From positions 1 through 28,944 of the IMG/VR virus record IMGVR_UViG_3300046558_000241: a stretch of DNA of 28,944 bases; one strand, given 5' to 3'. The translations under genes were made by a program, and so were the position numbers. Of the stretch, positions 1 through 8,225 are shown in pieces (within the stretch, counting starts at the first letter, position 1; the number at the start of each line of letters is the position of its first letter). The notes under the pieces were generated by a model. The model searched no databases, had not been told where the DNA came from, and saw only the letters and a list, made by a program, of their open reading frames with translations. The DNA is from a virus.

Positions 1-337
1 CGCCACTCTGCTTTTCCAGCTTGAACGCTGGAATGGTGTAGTTGTTGGCTGCCGCTTCGATGATCATCTGGCCGGCATCATCTTCGACCCAGGCGCATTC
101 CATTTCAGCGTTCGGCAGCTTGTAGCTGCCCTTTTTCTCACGGTCGTGCGCATTGCTGACGGTCGACAGCGTGGACGTGCTGTACTCACGTCCTTTCACG
201 CCGCCCACATTGGTGATGTCGCCCACCTCGACCCAGATGAGCGCGGCGAAAGCGGCCACCGTGTCGGTTGCCGGACGGGCCGCACAGACGTACAGCTTGG
301 TGCCGGCGACTGTCTCGAAATCATTTTCGAATGCCAT
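1..337 (-). CDS. Phage major tail tube protein, 3' part cut by window edge
   Basis: The reverse strand reads from an ATG at 337 open to base 1 (112 codons), beginning MAFENDFETVAGTKLYV. An AAAGG Shine-Dalgarno lies about 7 nt upstream. The internal string VGDITNVGGVKGREYSTST is typical of siphophage tail tube subunits, which stack as hexamers around the tape measure. It follows the tail completion gene at 411-818, the expected order in HK97-type phages. It sits just downstream of a terminator hairpin (354-390), so it may begin a separately tuned transcript. The C-terminus is missing. Confidence 0.75.
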   Translation of the reverse strand, partial: MAFENDFETVAGTKLYVCAARPATDTVAAFAALIWVEVGDITNVGGVKGREYSTSTLSTVSNAHDREKKGSYKLPNAEMECAWVEDDAGQMIIEAAANNYTIPAFKLEKQSG

Positions 338-353
338 GTTGATACCTTTCAAT

Positions 354-390
354 AAAAAAGCCCGCACGCAAATTGCGATACGGGCGGGCT
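354..390 (-). terminator. Rho-independent terminator before the tail tube gene
   Basis: Read on the minus strand, AGCCCGC (390-384) pairs with GCGGGCT (365-359) and is followed by six T. A nested CGCAA/TTGCG pair lies in the loop. It separates the head-completion genes from the tail tube gene. Confidence 0.7.
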
Positions 391-410
391 GGGAAAACCT
401 GTGGAAACTG

Positions 411-818
411 CTAATTTGCTTCGACAAAGACCACTTTGAAGTCACGCGCCTGCTGATAGACACCGGCATCGTCGTCGGTCATATCGGGGCCGACCACATC
501 GCGCATCACGCTGCGCACGGTGACGCCGGCCACAGTGCCGGTGTGGGCGCCCGAGCCCAGCCTGGCCGCCTGCAGCACGGCTTTCTGTTCCGGGTATGCG
601 CTGGCGTGCACCGTGACTTGCACGCGGGCGGTGACCTGGACGGCGCGCTGGCCCAGCGATACAGTCGGCAGTTCGACCCGGCTGATTTCGGTCAGGCCAA
701 TGGCCGGCAGCGGTGTGCCCTGCGGCACGTTACCGGCCACGATGCGCGCCGCCGGCACCAGGGCCAGCACCGGCGCATGCGCTATCAGCAGAGCGCGGAT
801 CACTTTGATGGCGCTCAT
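411..818 (-). CDS. Tail completion / tail terminator protein (DUF3168, gp17-like)
   Basis: A 135-residue protein beginning MSAIKVIRALLIAHAPVLALV. It has the DUF3168 pattern: an N-terminal helix, then strands such as PAIGLTEISRVELPTVSLG, RVQVTVHAS and a C-terminal DFKVVFVEAN. Proteins of this family cap the tail and meet the head-tail connector. Position between the gp10-like gene and the tail tube gene supports this. Its start overlaps the stop of the upstream small gene by 4 nt, indicating translational coupling. The family assignment is by pattern recognition. Confidence 0.7.
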   Translation of the reverse strand: MSAIKVIRALLIAHAPVLALVPAARIVAGNVPQGTPLPAIGLTEISRVELPTVSLGQRAVQVTARVQVTVHASAYPEQKAVLQAARLGSGAHTGTVAGVTVRSVMRDVVGPDMTDDDAGVYQQARDFKVVFVEAN

Positions 819-1036
819 TTCTTGACGCGCACCTGGCGCACGGGCGCGGTCGCCACCTGGTCGCTGCCGATGGCGGCGTCAAGGACTTCGACGGCCTCGG
901 CGCGGCGGATGTAGGCAGCTGCACGCCGATGGCCGCGTGCGGCGTCGGTCATGGTGTATTCGGTACCAGCCTGCAACTCGATCACGGTCACGCCGTCGGT
1001 CGAGCCAGGGATAGTTGCGAGCATCTTGATTTTCAT
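815..1036 (-). CDS. Small hypothetical phage protein in the head-tail connector operon
   Basis: 73 residues beginning MKIKMLATIPGSTDGVTVIEL. The N-terminal half looks like a short beta-rich module (VTVIELQAGTEYTMTD) and the C-terminal half is basic and helical (RGHRRAAAYIRRAEAVEVLD). I do not recognise a named family. Small proteins of this kind are common between gp10-like and gp17-like genes in HK97-type phages. It starts 7 nt after the gp10-like gene and overlaps the next gene by 4 nt, so it is part of the same translated block. Confidence 0.6.
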   Translation of the reverse strand: MKIKMLATIPGSTDGVTVIELQAGTEYTMTDAARGHRRAAAYIRRAEAVEVLDAAIGSDQVATAPVRQVRVKK

Positions 1037-1043
1037 GGTGGTC

Positions 1044-1532
1044 CTAATCGGTTTCAGCCGCCGGCACGTTGATGCCCTCGGCAGTCAGGCGCTTGCGGAT
1101 CTGCGCGCCCACGGCAGCGATGGCGGCGTCAGGCTTGGTGTCAAACGCCGGCCGGATGAACGGATGAGGCTTGGCGCCCGGGTGATCGACCACCATGGAG
1201 CGGGTCTGGCCGATGACCAGCGCGCCCTTCTTCCTCGGTACGATCTTGTGCGGCTTGGTGCCGAACTCGACCATGTGACCATACCAGGCGCGCTTATTGC
1301 CTACGCGAACGGAGGCAGTGACACGGCCGCCCTTGGCCTTGGTAACCACGCGCACGCTGCGGCGCAACTCGCCGCTGTCCACCGGAATATTTTCCTGTAC
1401 CTCGGCCTTGAACACGTTGGCGCCCTGGCGCAGTGCCGAGCGCATGATGTTGCGCTCGACCTTGGCCGGCAGGGCCTTTAGGAAGTCGTCCAGCGCCTTG
1501 CCGCCGGTGATGTTGCGGTCGTCTGCCATCAT
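1044..1532 (-). CDS. HK97 gp10-like head-tail joining / tail component protein
   Basis: 162 residues. Hallmarks of the HK97 gp10 family are visible: VPVDSGELRRSVRV-type segment (here NIPVDSGELRRSVRV), WYGHMVEFGTKPHKI and a C-terminal HPFIRPAFDTKPDAAIAAVG. The family contributes to the head-tail interface. The start is at 1532 because it overlaps the upstream stop codon as ATGA and has an AGGGG site about 4 nt upstream. A second ATG follows directly. A longer reading frame to 1574 would run into the upstream gene without a ribosome binding site. Confidence 0.85.
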   Translation of the reverse strand: MMADDRNITGGKALDDFLKALPAKVERNIMRSALRQGANVFKAEVQENIPVDSGELRRSVRVVTKAKGGRVTASVRVGNKRAWYGHMVEFGTKPHKIVPRKKGALVIGQTRSMVVDHPGAKPHPFIRPAFDTKPDAAIAAVGAQIRKRLTAEGINVPAAETD

Positions 1533-1876
1533 TGCCCCTGGGTTGAGTACTGCTCGATCGTCATTTCCAGCCATTCCCGGCGGCCAATCTCGGCCGGGCC
1601 GCCAACGATCTGGAAAACCATGTCGGTGTCACCGTGCAGCGTGATGCGCATGTCGGAGGTGATGCCGCGCAGGTAGCGCATGCGCAGGCGCGCCGGGCGC
1701 GTGGCCACGGCCACGCCGTCCTGCACCGTTTCCGCCTTGCTGGGCAAGGCGTCCTGCACCCGAGCCGGTACGCGCGCGGCGAACGGCGCCCAGCCGCCAG
1801 GCTGCGGCCCATACTCGCCTTCCACCATGCCCGGGCGCTCGATGGTGATGCGCCGGTCCAGCTGTCCGGCGCGCAT
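1529..1876 (-). CDS. Head closure / head-tail adaptor protein (SPP1 gp16-like fold)
   Basis: 115 residues beginning MRAGQLDRRITIERPG. The opening (A-G-x-L-D-R-R-I-T-I) and the beta-barrel strands VATRPARLRMRYLRGIT, MRITLHGDTDMVFQIVGG and EWLEMTIEQ are typical of the phage head-tail joining family. These proteins form the ring that closes the connector after DNA packaging. It overlaps the preceding connector gene by one base and the following gp10-like gene by four, as in many HK97-type head operons. Confidence 0.8.
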   Translation of the reverse strand: MRAGQLDRRITIERPGMVEGEYGPQPGGWAPFAARVPARVQDALPSKAETVQDGVAVATRPARLRMRYLRGITSDMRITLHGDTDMVFQIVGGPAEIGRREWLEMTIEQYSTQGQ

Positions 1877-2217
1877 CAGACGCCATTCCCGATGCGGTGC
1901 GGCCGCAGCAGCTCGCGCGCGCCCAGCGGCAGCTGCGCCACCGACACGGCCAGCACGCTGTCCTCGCGGTTTTCGTACATGTCGCCGAACAGCTTCAGGA
2001 TGCCGACCTTGATATCGTCCGTGATGATCATGGGGAACAGGCCGGCGGTATCGACCTCGATCGCCGCCGCCATCGCTGCCGCGTCGACGAACACCTGGCG
2101 GTTCAGGTAGGCCAGCGCCGCCGTTTCGGCGGCCGACAGGATCAGGGCGATCACATCGTCCTCATCGTTGCCGACGATGCGCTGGTAGCCCTTGGCCAAC
2201 TCAAGTGTCAGGAACAT
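1876..2217 (-). CDS. Head-tail connector protein (gp6 / QLRG-type DNA packaging protein)
   Basis: 113 residues. Mostly helical, beginning MFLTLELAKGYQRIVGNDEDD. It has the family pattern of early acidic DDVIALILSAAETAALAYLNR, then IKVGILKLFGDMYENREDSVL. Members form a dodecameric adaptor ring beneath the portal. It lies three bases after the small protein gene at 2221-2382 and is followed by the head closure gene, matching the standard order. No unusual residues seen. Confidence 0.8.
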   Translation of the reverse strand: MFLTLELAKGYQRIVGNDEDDVIALILSAAETAALAYLNRQVFVDAAAMAAAIEVDTAGLFPMIITDDIKVGILKLFGDMYENREDSVLAVSVAQLPLGARELLRPHRIGNGV

Positions 2218-2220
2218 GGA

Positions 2221-2382
2221 TTACTTGTCCTTTTTCTTCGGATCGGCCGGTTCAGGCACCTCGAGCACTTCCAGGCTCAGCGCTGCGTCGACCAGCTCGG
2301 GCGGGCATTCGTCGCCGGGTTGGAACGTTTCGGGATAGATTTCGCCGTCGCGCACGCCTTTGAACTGTTTGATAAATTTCAT
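2221..2382 (-). CDS. Small phage protein of 53 residues after the capsid gene
   Basis: Begins MKFIKQFKGVRDGEIYPETF and ends in a lysine-rich tail (ADPKKKDK). The N-terminal half resembles small phage proteins with an SH3-like turn (GVRDGEIYPETFQPGDECP) often found between capsid and connector genes. The start at 2382 has an AGGA site about 6 nt upstream. A longer frame to 2478 would run through the terminator hairpin at 2393-2417 and is rejected. Function is not known. Confidence 0.7.
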   Translation of the reverse strand: MKFIKQFKGVRDGEIYPETFQPGDECPPELVDAALSLEVLEVPEPADPKKKDK

Positions 2383-2392
2383 GGTTTTTCCT

Positions 2393-2417
2393 AAAAAAAA
2401 AGCAACCCGAAGGTTGC
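2393..2417 (-). terminator. Terminator immediately after the capsid gene
   Basis: On the minus strand GCAACC-loop-GGTTGC (2417-2402) is followed by a run of T (complement of the A run at 2393-2401). It lies between the capsid stop and the next gene and would attenuate transcription after the highly needed capsid gene. Confidence 0.75.
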
Positions 2418-2444
2418 ATTGTTGGCCTGCTGGCTCTATTTCAC

Positions 2445-3728
2445 TTAGGCTGCAGCAATCCGCATGAATTTCATGCATTCAGGATTTTCCAAGCCGCCTC
2501 CCACTCGTTTGGTTGTATAAAACGACACGAATGGCTTGCTGCTATATGGATCCCGCAGCACGCGGACGCCGACACGATCCAGAATTTTGTATGCGCGCTT
2601 GAAATCGCCGAAAGCAATTGCCAGCGCGTTTGCCGCGACGTCTGGCATATCCGCAATGTCAGCGATCGCATAGCCGCCCAGCGTGGATGGCTGGCCGGCC
2701 TGCAGCGACGGCTGCCACAGGTAGTTATTATCCGAATCCTTCAGCTTGCGGATCTTCAGCATGGTGTTGCGGTTCATCGAGAACTTTGCATTTCCGGTAA
2801 ATTCCTGCGGAAGCGCGTACACCAGGTCGAGGATCGCGTCGGCGGCAATGCCATTAGCGGCACCGGAGCTGATTACAGCGATGCCGCCCAACGGGTGCAA
2901 ATTGGCGCCGCCCGCAGCGTAGGTCAACAGGCCGCGCGGCTTCTTCGTGCCATCGCCCGACACGAACGCGCGACCTTCCTGGTAAGCGAATTCAACGTCG
3001 ACTTCGCCAGCCAGCCAAGCTTCAATGTTGATCTCGCTGTCGTCCAGCATCTGCTGGGTGGCCGAAGGATTCGCATAGATCTCGCCCCAGCTGTACGCCT
3101 GCTGCGCCAGCTTCGGCGTCCCGGTTTCCGGGCGCTCGTCGGTCTCGCCGACCCAGCCAGATGTGGCTCCACGCAGGTTAACCAGCTTCTTGTAACCATC
3201 GCCGCCAACCTTTTGCACAGAACACAAGGCACGCATCGGCGAGACAATGATCAGCTTGTCGGTGATCGTGCGATCCCACTCAACCGGTGAGGTGTAGCCG
3301 CCGTCCTCGGCGGCGCCCTTGCTGAGAGCAGCTTGCACGTCGCCTTTGCGCATGTGTGCCTGGAAGGCGTCGCTGTATTCCTTGTCCTTCAACTGGTTAC
3401 CGCCGCCATTCATGGCAGCGGCAACCATGCGCTCATTGGCCGCGTCGACCGATGCCTGCAATTTGGCGATTTCGGCGTTGATGTTGTCGACTTTCAGCGC
3501 CTGCAGGGCATCGGCGTTGCCCTTCTTGACGTCTTCCAGTTGCTTGGTGTGCTCTTCCTTGAAGGCGTGAAATGCCTTGTTCAGATCGGTGATCAGGGCA
3601 TTCACGTCGCCGTCGGCACGCACGGCGACGATACCGCGCGGCACGGTTTGGCAGGCCTGGCCGGCGTGCGCCGCCAGGGCGCTGGCGATCATCGCCGTGG
3701 CGATGTTGGTCATCATTACTTTTTTCAT
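2445..3728 (-). CDS. Major capsid protein, HK97 fold
   Basis: 427 residues. The N-terminal quarter is a helical, charged region (about residues 40-110, coiled-coil-like) that acts as a scaffold (delta domain) in this family and is removed by the prohead protease encoded upstream. The mature part starts near residue 130 and shows HK97 landmarks: GGYTSPVEWDRTI, SPMRALCSVQKV, WGEIYANPSATQQMLDDS, GDGTKKPRGLL, SMNRNTMLKIRKLKD and LGGYAIADIADMPD. The start is coupled to the protease stop (TAATG) with AAAGG about 5 nt upstream. Odd feature: the first 23 residues are hydrophobic and end AHA, resembling a Sec signal peptide. Confidence 0.93.
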   Translation of the reverse strand: MKKVMMTNIATAMIASALAAHAGQACQTVPRGIVAVRADGDVNALITDLNKAFHAFKEEHTKQLEDVKKGNADALQALKVDNINAEIAKLQASVDAANERMVAAAMNGGGNQLKDKEYSDAFQAHMRKGDVQAALSKGAAEDGGYTSPVEWDRTITDKLIIVSPMRALCSVQKVGGDGYKKLVNLRGATSGWVGETDERPETGTPKLAQQAYSWGEIYANPSATQQMLDDSEINIEAWLAGEVDVEFAYQEGRAFVSGDGTKKPRGLLTYAAGGANLHPLGGIAVISSGAANGIAADAILDLVYALPQEFTGNAKFSMNRNTMLKIRKLKDSDNNYLWQPSLQAGQPSTLGGYAIADIADMPDVAANALAIAFGDFKRAYKILDRVGVRVLRDPYSSKPFVSFYTTKRVGGGLENPECMKFMRIAAA

Positions 3729-4576
3729 TACTTGCCTTTCAGATTGTTGATCAGGGTTTGCAGTGACGCTGCTACTTCTTTGGTGCCAGCGCTCGGCGTG
3801 GCGATTTTTCCAGCAGCGCCCGGCGTGCCAGAAAACAGGGACTTAATGGCTTCGCGGCGCACGGAGCGGGAATGCCCCGCCCGGGCCATGGCCGCTTCCA
3901 CCATCGCAAGATATTTCGTGTCGGCGCTGGCCTCGGGATCGTGACCCATCTGCTCGCGCGCCAGGATGCCGCTGGCGAAGCCTTGCTCGACGGCCTGGGC
4001 TGCGCCCAGCCAGCTTTCCTTGTCCATCATGGCGGCCGCTTCCGCCGCGCTCAGCCCGGACCGGGCGGCGTAAACGGAGGCCATGGCGGCATCGAAGGGC
4101 GCCAGCTGCTCGGATGCCTTGATCATGTCGTGGCGGTTGCCGATCGCCATGGCCCAGGCGTTGTGGATCATCAAGAAGGCGCCGTCACCCATCAGGATCT
4201 CGTCACCGGCCATGGCGATCACGGACGCGGCCGACGCGGCGATGCCCATCACCTTGACGGTGACCTTGGCCTTGTGCTCGCGCAGCAGGTTGTAGATGGC
4301 CACGCCCTGGAAGAAGTCGCCGCCGGGCGAGTTGACGTTCACCGTCACGGCGCGCGCGCCGATGTTGCGCAGGGCGGCGGAAATGCGCTTGGTGGTCACA
4401 CCCTCGCCGTCGTACGACTCGCCGATGCGGTCGTAGATGGAAATGGTGGGGCCGTCGTCGTCGGCCGCCGCGCGGATGCCCGGCTCCCAGCGCTCGAGCG
4501 CGTCAGGGCGCATATCGAACTGGATGTTGCCCAGGCCCTGGGCGGCGTTGATTTCAGGCAGTTTTAACAGGGTCAT
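3728..4576 (-). CDS. Prohead maturation protease, ClpP (S14) family
   Basis: 282 residues from MTLLKLPEIN. The ClpP-like core contains VNSPGGDFFQG (about 82-92), GIAASAASVIAMAG with the likely nucleophile Ser115, and FLMIHNAWAMAIGN with the likely catalytic His138. It cleaves the capsid scaffold domain during prohead maturation. The gene overlaps the portal gene by 23 nt and abuts the capsid gene, the usual portal-protease-capsid order. I chose the start at 4576 because the residues upstream (in frame to 4630) do not look like protease sequence and lie inside the portal gene. The ribosome binding site is weak, so coupling to portal translation is likely. Confidence 0.9.
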   Translation of the reverse strand: MTLLKLPEINAAQGLGNIQFDMRPDALERWEPGIRAAADDDGPTISIYDRIGESYDGEGVTTKRISAALRNIGARAVTVNVNSPGGDFFQGVAIYNLLREHKAKVTVKVMGIAASAASVIAMAGDEILMGDGAFLMIHNAWAMAIGNRHDMIKASEQLAPFDAAMASVYAARSGLSAAEAAAMMDKESWLGAAQAVEQGFASGILAREQMGHDPEASADTKYLAMVEAAMARAGHSRSVRREAIKSLFSGTPGAAGKIATPSAGTKEVAASLQTLINNLKGK

Positions 4577-5867
4577 TGGGTGTCTTCGCTTGGTTGGCGG
4601 GCGCGCGCAGCTCGTCTGCGCCCTTGTCATTGGAGCGAGCCAGGTCTTGCAGCTCGCGCACTTCGTTTTGTGTCATCCACGGCGCGTGGCCGCCGCTGCC
4701 CAGCGCCTTGGTAAAGAATTCGGCCTGGTCCTTCAAGGTGCCGCGCAGCAGCGCACGTTCGTTGAATTTGGCGCGCAGCTTCTTGCCGTCCTCTTTCGAC
4801 AGCAGGGTGCGCTCGATGCCCTGCTCCCAGATCGTGAACCAGTGTTGCAGCGAGAACTGGATGAACAGGATGGCCAGTTGCTCGATGCCGCTGCCCCAGG
4901 ACGTGTCGTCCATCATCAGCAGCGGGCGCGGTACGCCCATGGCACGGGCGATTTCTTCGATCTGGTGATTGCGGTTCTCGATGTGCTGGGCGTCGGCGGC
5001 CGTATTGGCCCATTTTTCCGCCTTGAGGCCCTCTTCGAGGATCATCCACTTGCCGGAATTTTCGGCGCCGGTCTTCTCGTTGATCGACTCTTTCAGTCGA
5101 CCGAAGGCGGTTTCGCTGAGCGCGGCGGGCGCGGACAGCGCGCCGCCAGCCATGACGCCATTCTTGAACAGGCGTGCTGCAGCCTTCTCGGCCTGCAGCG
5201 CGATGCCGATGGCTTCATGTGCCAGACGTACGCGCGACAGACCCACCACGCCATCTTCGGACAGGTCGCGCAGGTGGAATACCTCTTCCGCCGGCAGCGT
5301 GATCTGGCGGCCATCCTTGCGGGTGTACGTGTAGACCATGCTCCAGCTATCGTCCAGCTCGGCCTTCACGCGTTTCGGACACATCGGGATCAGGCGCAGC
5401 ACCTGTCCACGCGACCAGATCACGCGGGCGTATGCATTTCCATGCATCATGACGCGCAGTTGCATCAGCGCCTTGAACTCGTACGCCGTCTGCCAGTTGT
5501 TCGGCTTGGCCTTCAAGATGTCGTACAACGGGTGCTCGGTGGCATAGCGCTTCTCGTCGCCACGCTCGACCAGGTTGAGCGGTAGCATGCCGATCGATTC
5601 CGAGATCAGCGTGACGCAGCGCAGCAGGGCCATGTTCTGCAGCGCCTTCGACGCATTGACATAGGCGCCCGAGGCGGTCTCGCTGCCGGCGCGCATGAAG
5701 GCAAGCAGGTCGGGGTCGTCCAGGCCGGCGAACAGGGTGCCTGTCGATGCCTGGACGGTCGGTGCCGACGGCGCGGCGGCGACCGCCATCGGGGCATCAC
5801 CCGGTTCGTCCGGGCGTGACTGCGCCTCCGGCGCTGCAGATGGCCGGAAGAAATCTAATAAACTCAT
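4554..5867 (-). CDS. Portal protein, HK97 family
   Basis: 437 residues. Characteristic segments are present: ALLRCVTLISESIGMLPLNL, HPLYDILKAKPNNWQTAYEF, LRVMMHGNAYARVIW, EEVFHLRDLSEDGVVGLSR, a crown/clip region FKNGVMAGGALS, and IEEIARAMGVPRPLLMMDD near residue 310. The dodecamer forms the DNA entry channel at one capsid vertex and docks the terminase. The N-terminal 40 residues are low complexity (Ala/Pro). It starts 3 nt after the large terminase gene. Confidence 0.93.
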   Translation of the reverse strand: MSLLDFFRPSAAPEAQSRPDEPGDAPMAVAAAPSAPTVQASTGTLFAGLDDPDLLAFMRAGSETASGAYVNASKALQNMALLRCVTLISESIGMLPLNLVERGDEKRYATEHPLYDILKAKPNNWQTAYEFKALMQLRVMMHGNAYARVIWSRGQVLRLIPMCPKRVKAELDDSWSMVYTYTRKDGRQITLPAEEVFHLRDLSEDGVVGLSRVRLAHEAIGIALQAEKAAARLFKNGVMAGGALSAPAALSETAFGRLKESINEKTGAENSGKWMILEEGLKAEKWANTAADAQHIENRNHQIEEIARAMGVPRPLLMMDDTSWGSGIEQLAILFIQFSLQHWFTIWEQGIERTLLSKEDGKKLRAKFNERALLRGTLKDQAEFFTKALGSGGHAPWMTQNEVRELQDLARSNDKGADELRAPANQAKTPNDPVKTA

Positions 5868-5870
5868 GGG

Positions 5871-7559
5871 TTAAACAGTCCTTATGCCGCGCGATTCGTA
5901 CACCGAGCCACATTGCGCCGGCGGATTCAGTTCCATCAGGGAGACAGCGTCGAAGGTCGCCATCAGCGGATCGATCTTGGCGGACCCGGAAGCCTGCTTG
6001 GTAATTAAAATGGCATTGCCCCGCGGTTCGACTTTGGCATTACCTACGCACCAAGCCATCATCGGCTGGCCGCCGTGCTCGATCACGCCCTCGGCCAGCT
6101 TGCGCTCGGTGGTCTTGATAGCACCTCCCAGCCGCCAGCCCTGCGAAATAGCAACAATTTTTTCCTGCGGCACGCCGGCCTCGACCATGGCATCGAGAAT
6201 GGCGCCGATGCCGGCCGAGTCGGCGCCCACCTTGTGGAGCAGCCCGGATTGCTCCACTTGCAGCACGGCCGCCGCCACCTGCTCCACGTCCTCGCCGATG
6301 CGCTTGACCAGCACCAGGTCGCCCTGCTTGGCGAAGTCCTCGAAGCGGGCGGCTTCGAGTTTTCGCCGTTCCATCACGGAAGGGTGGGCCCAAGCCTTGG
6401 TCCACAACAGCCAGCGCCGCGTTTCTCGCTCGCGGCCGATCACCGCCAGGCCCAGCAAGTCGTCCAGTCCGCCGCCATCGATGCCGACGGTGGCCACTTC
6501 GCTGCGCGCCAGCAGATCGTCCAGGGTCAGCGCCGGGCGCAGGCCTTGCTGCTCCCAAAAATCGGCGCCTGGCCAGCGGTTCGACATCAGTGCCAGGCCG
6601 ATCTGCACATTCAAGTGCTTGGCCAGGAAGCCGCGGAACTCGACTTCGCCTTTTTCCTGTGCCTGGCGGAAGCCGCGCTCGATGAACTCCTCATCGACCG
6701 ATGTGCCCATGTTCGGGTTCGTCACATAGGCGTTCGCCACTTCCCGATGCGCACCGGCCTTGAGCATATGCTCCGGGAACTCGTAGAGGATCGGGTAATA
6801 CTGCGGGTCATAGATCCGCCCGTCACGCACGCCGCGCGCATACAGCAGCCGCGACAGGAACGCACCAGCTGGCGGGTCGTCCGACTGCGTGGTCGCGAAA
6901 ATCACGAAACCCTCGGGCCGTGACGCCAGGCCGCCAGTCGCCTCCAGCAGCATCGCGTCGGCGCGCGGGTTTTTGCCGAACAGCCACAGCTCATCGATAA
7001 ACACACCGATTGCCTTTTTGCCCGATACCGTCTCGCCATCGGCCGCTACCACCTTGAGCGTGGCGTTGGTGGTCAGGTGCGTGATGGTGCGAATGTGGTC
7101 CTGCACCTTGAGCAGCACGGCCAGCTCGTCATCGGCGCGGATCATGGCCGCCATCGGCTTGTAGCTGTTGTCCGCCACCTCCTTCGTCGGCGCCAGGACG
7201 ATGTATTCACCCTCCAGGCGCCAGTTCAGCAGCAGCGCAGTGATCATGATCCCGGCGGCGATGGTCGACTTGCCGTTTTTCTTGCTGATCAGGAGCATGA
7301 ACTCTTTGATCAGTCGGCGCCCGGTCTCCGGGTTGTAGGCACCGAAAATGGCAGCCACAAAATCCAGCACCCACTCACGCACTACCTCGCCCATGCGCGG
7401 GCTGCCGGGCGCGTCTACCATCCGCAGTTCCTTGAAGATCGCTAGCGCCGCTTCGGCCTGGTCAGGATAAAGCGGCGGGCACGGCGTCAGCGGCAGGCCC
7501 GCGACAATGCGCGTCTCCCAATCGTGGCATGCCGTCGTCCACTCTGGATACGGTGTCAT
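5871..7559 (-). CDS. Terminase large subunit (packaging ATPase and nuclease)
   Basis: 562 residues, the usual length. The ATPase domain has a Walker A-like LISKKNGKSTIAAG (about 90-103) and a Walker B IGVFIDELWLFG (about 184-195). The C-terminal RNase H-like nuclease begins near VGIDGGGLDDLLGLAVIG and continues through GADSAGIGAILDAM, supplying the acidic metal ligands. The protein drives DNA into proheads and cuts the concatemer. The family is that of HK97-type Terminase_1 proteins. It overlaps the small subunit gene by 4 nt. Confidence 0.95.
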   Translation of the reverse strand: MTPYPEWTTACHDWETRIVAGLPLTPCPPLYPDQAEAALAIFKELRMVDAPGSPRMGEVVREWVLDFVAAIFGAYNPETGRRLIKEFMLLISKKNGKSTIAAGIMITALLLNWRLEGEYIVLAPTKEVADNSYKPMAAMIRADDELAVLLKVQDHIRTITHLTTNATLKVVAADGETVSGKKAIGVFIDELWLFGKNPRADAMLLEATGGLASRPEGFVIFATTQSDDPPAGAFLSRLLYARGVRDGRIYDPQYYPILYEFPEHMLKAGAHREVANAYVTNPNMGTSVDEEFIERGFRQAQEKGEVEFRGFLAKHLNVQIGLALMSNRWPGADFWEQQGLRPALTLDDLLARSEVATVGIDGGGLDDLLGLAVIGRERETRRWLLWTKAWAHPSVMERRKLEAARFEDFAKQGDLVLVKRIGEDVEQVAAAVLQVEQSGLLHKVGADSAGIGAILDAMVEAGVPQEKIVAISQGWRLGGAIKTTERKLAEGVIEHGGQPMMAWCVGNAKVEPRGNAILITKQASGSAKIDPLMATFDAVSLMELNPPAQCGSVYESRGIRTV

Positions 7560-8029
7560 TTACCGCCGCCAGACACCAAGCGCGGCGGCGGGGGCGGCGC
7601 GCCGAAGCGGCCGCCGGCGGCCTTCTGTGCCGCATCCAGTTTTTCCTCTTTCTTGCCGATCTCGCCAGGCTTCTTGTGCACAAAGGGCATCAAGGCCTTT
7701 GCGGCATCGATGCGCAGCTTCTCGCCAAGTTCGATATCGTTCATCGCCGCCATCAGGAACGTTTTCGGGTCCGTATGCTGCAGCGCGCGGTTCAAATCGA
7801 ACGTGGGACGTGCCGGTGGAACAGCTGGTGGCAGCGCCGCCGGTGCGCCAGATGCCGCGCTGGCGCGCGCCGCCTTGAGGTACTCGGCTACGGCCGGGTC
7901 TTTAACAAGACGCGATCCGGCGGCCGATGCTGTCGCCGGGCTGTACCCGGCTATGATCGCCGCATCCTTATTGCTGCGGCCGGCCAAAACGGCATCGGCG
8001 AACGCACGCTTTTTGCCTGTTAAAGCCAT
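7556..8029 (-). CDS. Terminase small subunit
   Basis: 157 residues from MALTGKKRAFADAVLAGRSN. The N-terminal helix-turn-helix region (KDAAIIAGYSPATASAAGSRLVKDPAVAEYL) matches the Terminase_2/phage terminase small subunit pattern that recognises the packaging site. A helical C-terminal half ends in a Pro-rich, Gly-rich tail. The start at 8029 has a GAGGG site about 9 nt upstream; an in-frame ATG two codons earlier has none. The noncoding region just upstream (8041-8225), between this gene and the HNH gene, is the natural place for its target site. Confidence 0.85.
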   Translation of the reverse strand: MALTGKKRAFADAVLAGRSNKDAAIIAGYSPATASAAGSRLVKDPAVAEYLKAARASAASGAPAALPPAVPPARPTFDLNRALQHTDPKTFLMAAMNDIELGEKLRIDAAKALMPFVHKKPGEIGKKEEKLDAAQKAAGGRFGAPPPPPRLVSGGGK

Positions 8030-8040
8030 TAACAAAACCC

Positions 8041-8225
8041 TCAGTGAAGGAAAAATTCTGCGCGTGGGAGAGGACGCGGTCTAGGTCGGCGAGGGGTCGG
8101 AAACTTTTCGCCCCCCCTCCCCTGATATTGCTTTTTTGAAATGTTTCTCTTAATGCATGTTGTCATTTTACAACGAATGCGACATTTCTTTTTTGAAACA
8201 TTTCTTGATGTTGCTTTGGCGCCAT
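8041..8225. promoter_or_regulatory. Intergenic inverted-repeat region, candidate cos/terminase-binding site
   Basis: No gene seen in these 185 bases, which lie between the HNH nuclease and small terminase genes. It contains GAAATGTTTC (8138-8147) and its exact reverse complement GAAACATTTC (8195-8204), enclosing a small stem GTTGT (8159-8163)/ACAAC (8170-8174). AT-rich stretches and a CCCCCC run (8111-8116) are also present. In HK97-type cos phages the cos site commonly lies between HNH and terminase genes. The assignment is by position and symmetry only. Confidence 0.35.
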
